Positions 6,372 to 7,268 of a stretch of DNA of 7,268 bases are shown piece after piece. The stretch spans positions 1 through 7,268 of the forward strand of contig QMME01000201.1 of the NCBI GenBank assembly GCA_003647095.1, given 5' to 3'. The notes under the pieces were generated by a model that was given only the letters and a program-made list of their open reading frames with translations, did no database searches and was not told the origin of the DNA. Source of the DNA: Deltaproteobacteria bacterium. Its GTDB lineage: Bacteria > Myxococcota > B64-G9. Both the position numbers and the translations under genes were made by a program. Position 1 is the stretch's first letter. Every line of letters begins with the position of its first letter.

Positions 6372-7268
6372 GGTGTCGCTTCCAGGCCTGCCGGGCGGCC
6401 TCGTACACCCGGCGCAGGGGCACCCCGTGTTGCCGGGCCAGCCTCCGGCAGTCCTCGTACTCGGGCGCGGCGGTGTAGATGCGCCCGCCCTCCCCGGCCA
6501 GCTTGACGGTCACCGCCCCCCAGGGGGTCTGCACCTGCTCCCGGCGGCGCTCCAGCTTGAGCCGCTCCACCCGCTGGTAACGCAGCCCGATGGTGGTGGA
6601 CTCGCGGAAGATGATGCCCGACAGCTCCGCCAGCCGCCCGCGCGCGCACAGCACCGACAGCGTCACCGCCGGGCGCGCCTTCTTCATGGTGATGGGCTGC
6701 AGCCAGACGTCGTGCGCCCCGGCGGCCAGCAGCAGCTCCAGCAGGTAGGGATGGAACTCCGGGTTCATGTCGTCGATGTTGGCCTCGAGCAGGATCTCCT
6801 CCCCGCCGTCTTCCTCGCGGGCCCGGCCCAGCACCGCCCGCAGCAGGTTGGGACGCCCCGGCAGGCGGCGGCTGCCGGCCCCGTAGCCGATGCGCTCCAC
6901 CGTCATCTCCGGCCAGGAACCGACCCGGGCCAGCTCCGCCACCAGGGCGGCGCCGGTGGGGGTGGTCAGCTCGGCGTCCACCTCCAGGTGCCGCACCGGC
7001 AGCCCGCGCAGCAGCTCCAGGGTGGCCGGGGCCGGTACCGGCAGGGGTCCGTGCTGGCTGTCGACCACCCCCGAGCCCAGCGGCGGCGGCGAGGCGGTCA
7101 CCAGCTCCGCGCCGAGCTGCTCCAGGGCCAGGGCGCAGCCGACGATGTCGGCGATGGAATCGACCGCTCCCACCTCGTGGAAGGTCACCTCCTCGACGCC
7201 GCTGCCGTGCACCCGGGCCTCGGCCTCCGCCAGGCGGGCGAACACCCGCTCGGCCGTCTCCCGGGCCC
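6361..7268 (-). CDS. larC: Nickel-pincer cofactor biosynthesis protein LarC, 3' part (runs off right edge)
   Basis: LarC (formerly DUF111) is the CTP-dependent nickel insertase (cyclometallase) that completes the nickel-pincer nucleotide of lactate racemase and related enzymes, after LarB and LarE. About 300 C-terminal residues are present. The frame stays open to the window edge, and the codons just before the GTG at 7245 still read like LarC, so that GTG is an internal valine and the true start lies outside. Roughly 100 N-terminal residues are missing compared with the usual 390-420. Recognised stretches are FHEVGAVDSIADIVG (from about 7182 down), LTTPTGAAL, GYGAGSRRLPGRPN, EANIDDMNPE (about 6786-6757), ITMKKARP and IFRESTTIGLR. 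The N- and C-terminal parts are joined in one frame, unlike Lactobacillus plantarum where larC1 and larC2 need a ribosomal frameshift. The stop lies inside the start of glgB. No other lar gene is visible. Confidence 0.93.
   Translation of the reverse strand, partial: ARETAERVFARLAEAEARVHGSGVEEVTFHEVGAVDSIADIVGCALALEQLGAELVTASPPPLGSGVVDSQHGPLPVPAPATLELLRGLPVRHLEVDAELTTPTGAALVAELARVGSWPEMTVERIGYGAGSRRLPGRPNLLRAVLGRAREEDGGEEILLEANIDDMNPEFHPYLLELLLAAGAHDVWLQPITMKKARPAVTLSVLCARGRLAELSGIIFRESTTIGLRYQRVERLKLERRREQVQTPWGAVTVKLAGEGGRIYTAAPEYEDCRRLARQHGVPLRRVYEAARQAWKRHHDD
6379..6383 (-). promoter_or_regulatory. Ribosome binding site for glgB
   Basis: GGAAG on the minus strand, 7 bases before the glgB ATG and inside the last codons of larC. 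It supports the chosen start and translational coupling to larC. Confidence 0.55.

Noticed and set aside
4416..6506. A long open frame (696 codons) on the plus strand, antisense to glgB and the end of larC
   Set aside because: Its product is a low-complexity mix of Ala, Gly, Val, His, Gln and Pro with no recognisable motif. glgB on the other strand has every catalytic motif. Long antisense open frames are expected in GC-rich genes.

Overview
This is a GC-rich, gene-dense bacterial window with five protein genes in two converging groups. The left group, on the + strand, runs from the left edge to 4293: a FecCD/BtuC-type ABC permease, its ATPase, a periplasmic substrate-binding protein and a radical SAM protein. 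The right group, on the - strand, enters from the right edge: the C-terminal three quarters of larC, then glgB. Their 3' ends face each other across a 167-base gap at 4294-4460, the longest stretch without a gene.

The binding protein has a Sec signal peptide with a signal-peptidase-I-type cleavage site and no lipobox, which points to a Gram-negative cell with a periplasm. The radical SAM enzyme, LarC (nickel-pincer cofactor) and high GC would fit an anaerobic or facultative bacterium, for example a deltaproteobacterium of the Desulfuromonadales type. That placement is inference from general resemblance, and no taxonomic marker is present.

The three transporter genes overlap by 4 bases at each junction (GTGA, then ATGA), so they are almost certainly one translationally coupled operon for uptake of a metal chelate: iron-siderophore, heme, corrinoid, or a molybdate-like oxyanion. 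The ligand cannot be settled from sequence alone. The radical SAM gene follows after 57 bases in the same direction and may belong to the same transcript. larC and glgB overlap by 11 bases and are probably co-transcribed, although nickel-pincer cofactor assembly and glycogen branching have no known functional link.

The most unusual non-coding structure is in the convergent gap. Three copies of a 16-17 base GC-rich motif (core GGGCCTGTCCCC plus a CCCGCGGG-type palindrome) start exactly 68 bases apart. The sequence between copies 1 and 2 is itself about half identical in register with that between copies 2 and 3, which suggests a degenerate tandem duplication or a REP/BIME-like element. No tRNA, rRNA, CRISPR array, insertion sequence or convincing intrinsic terminator was found.
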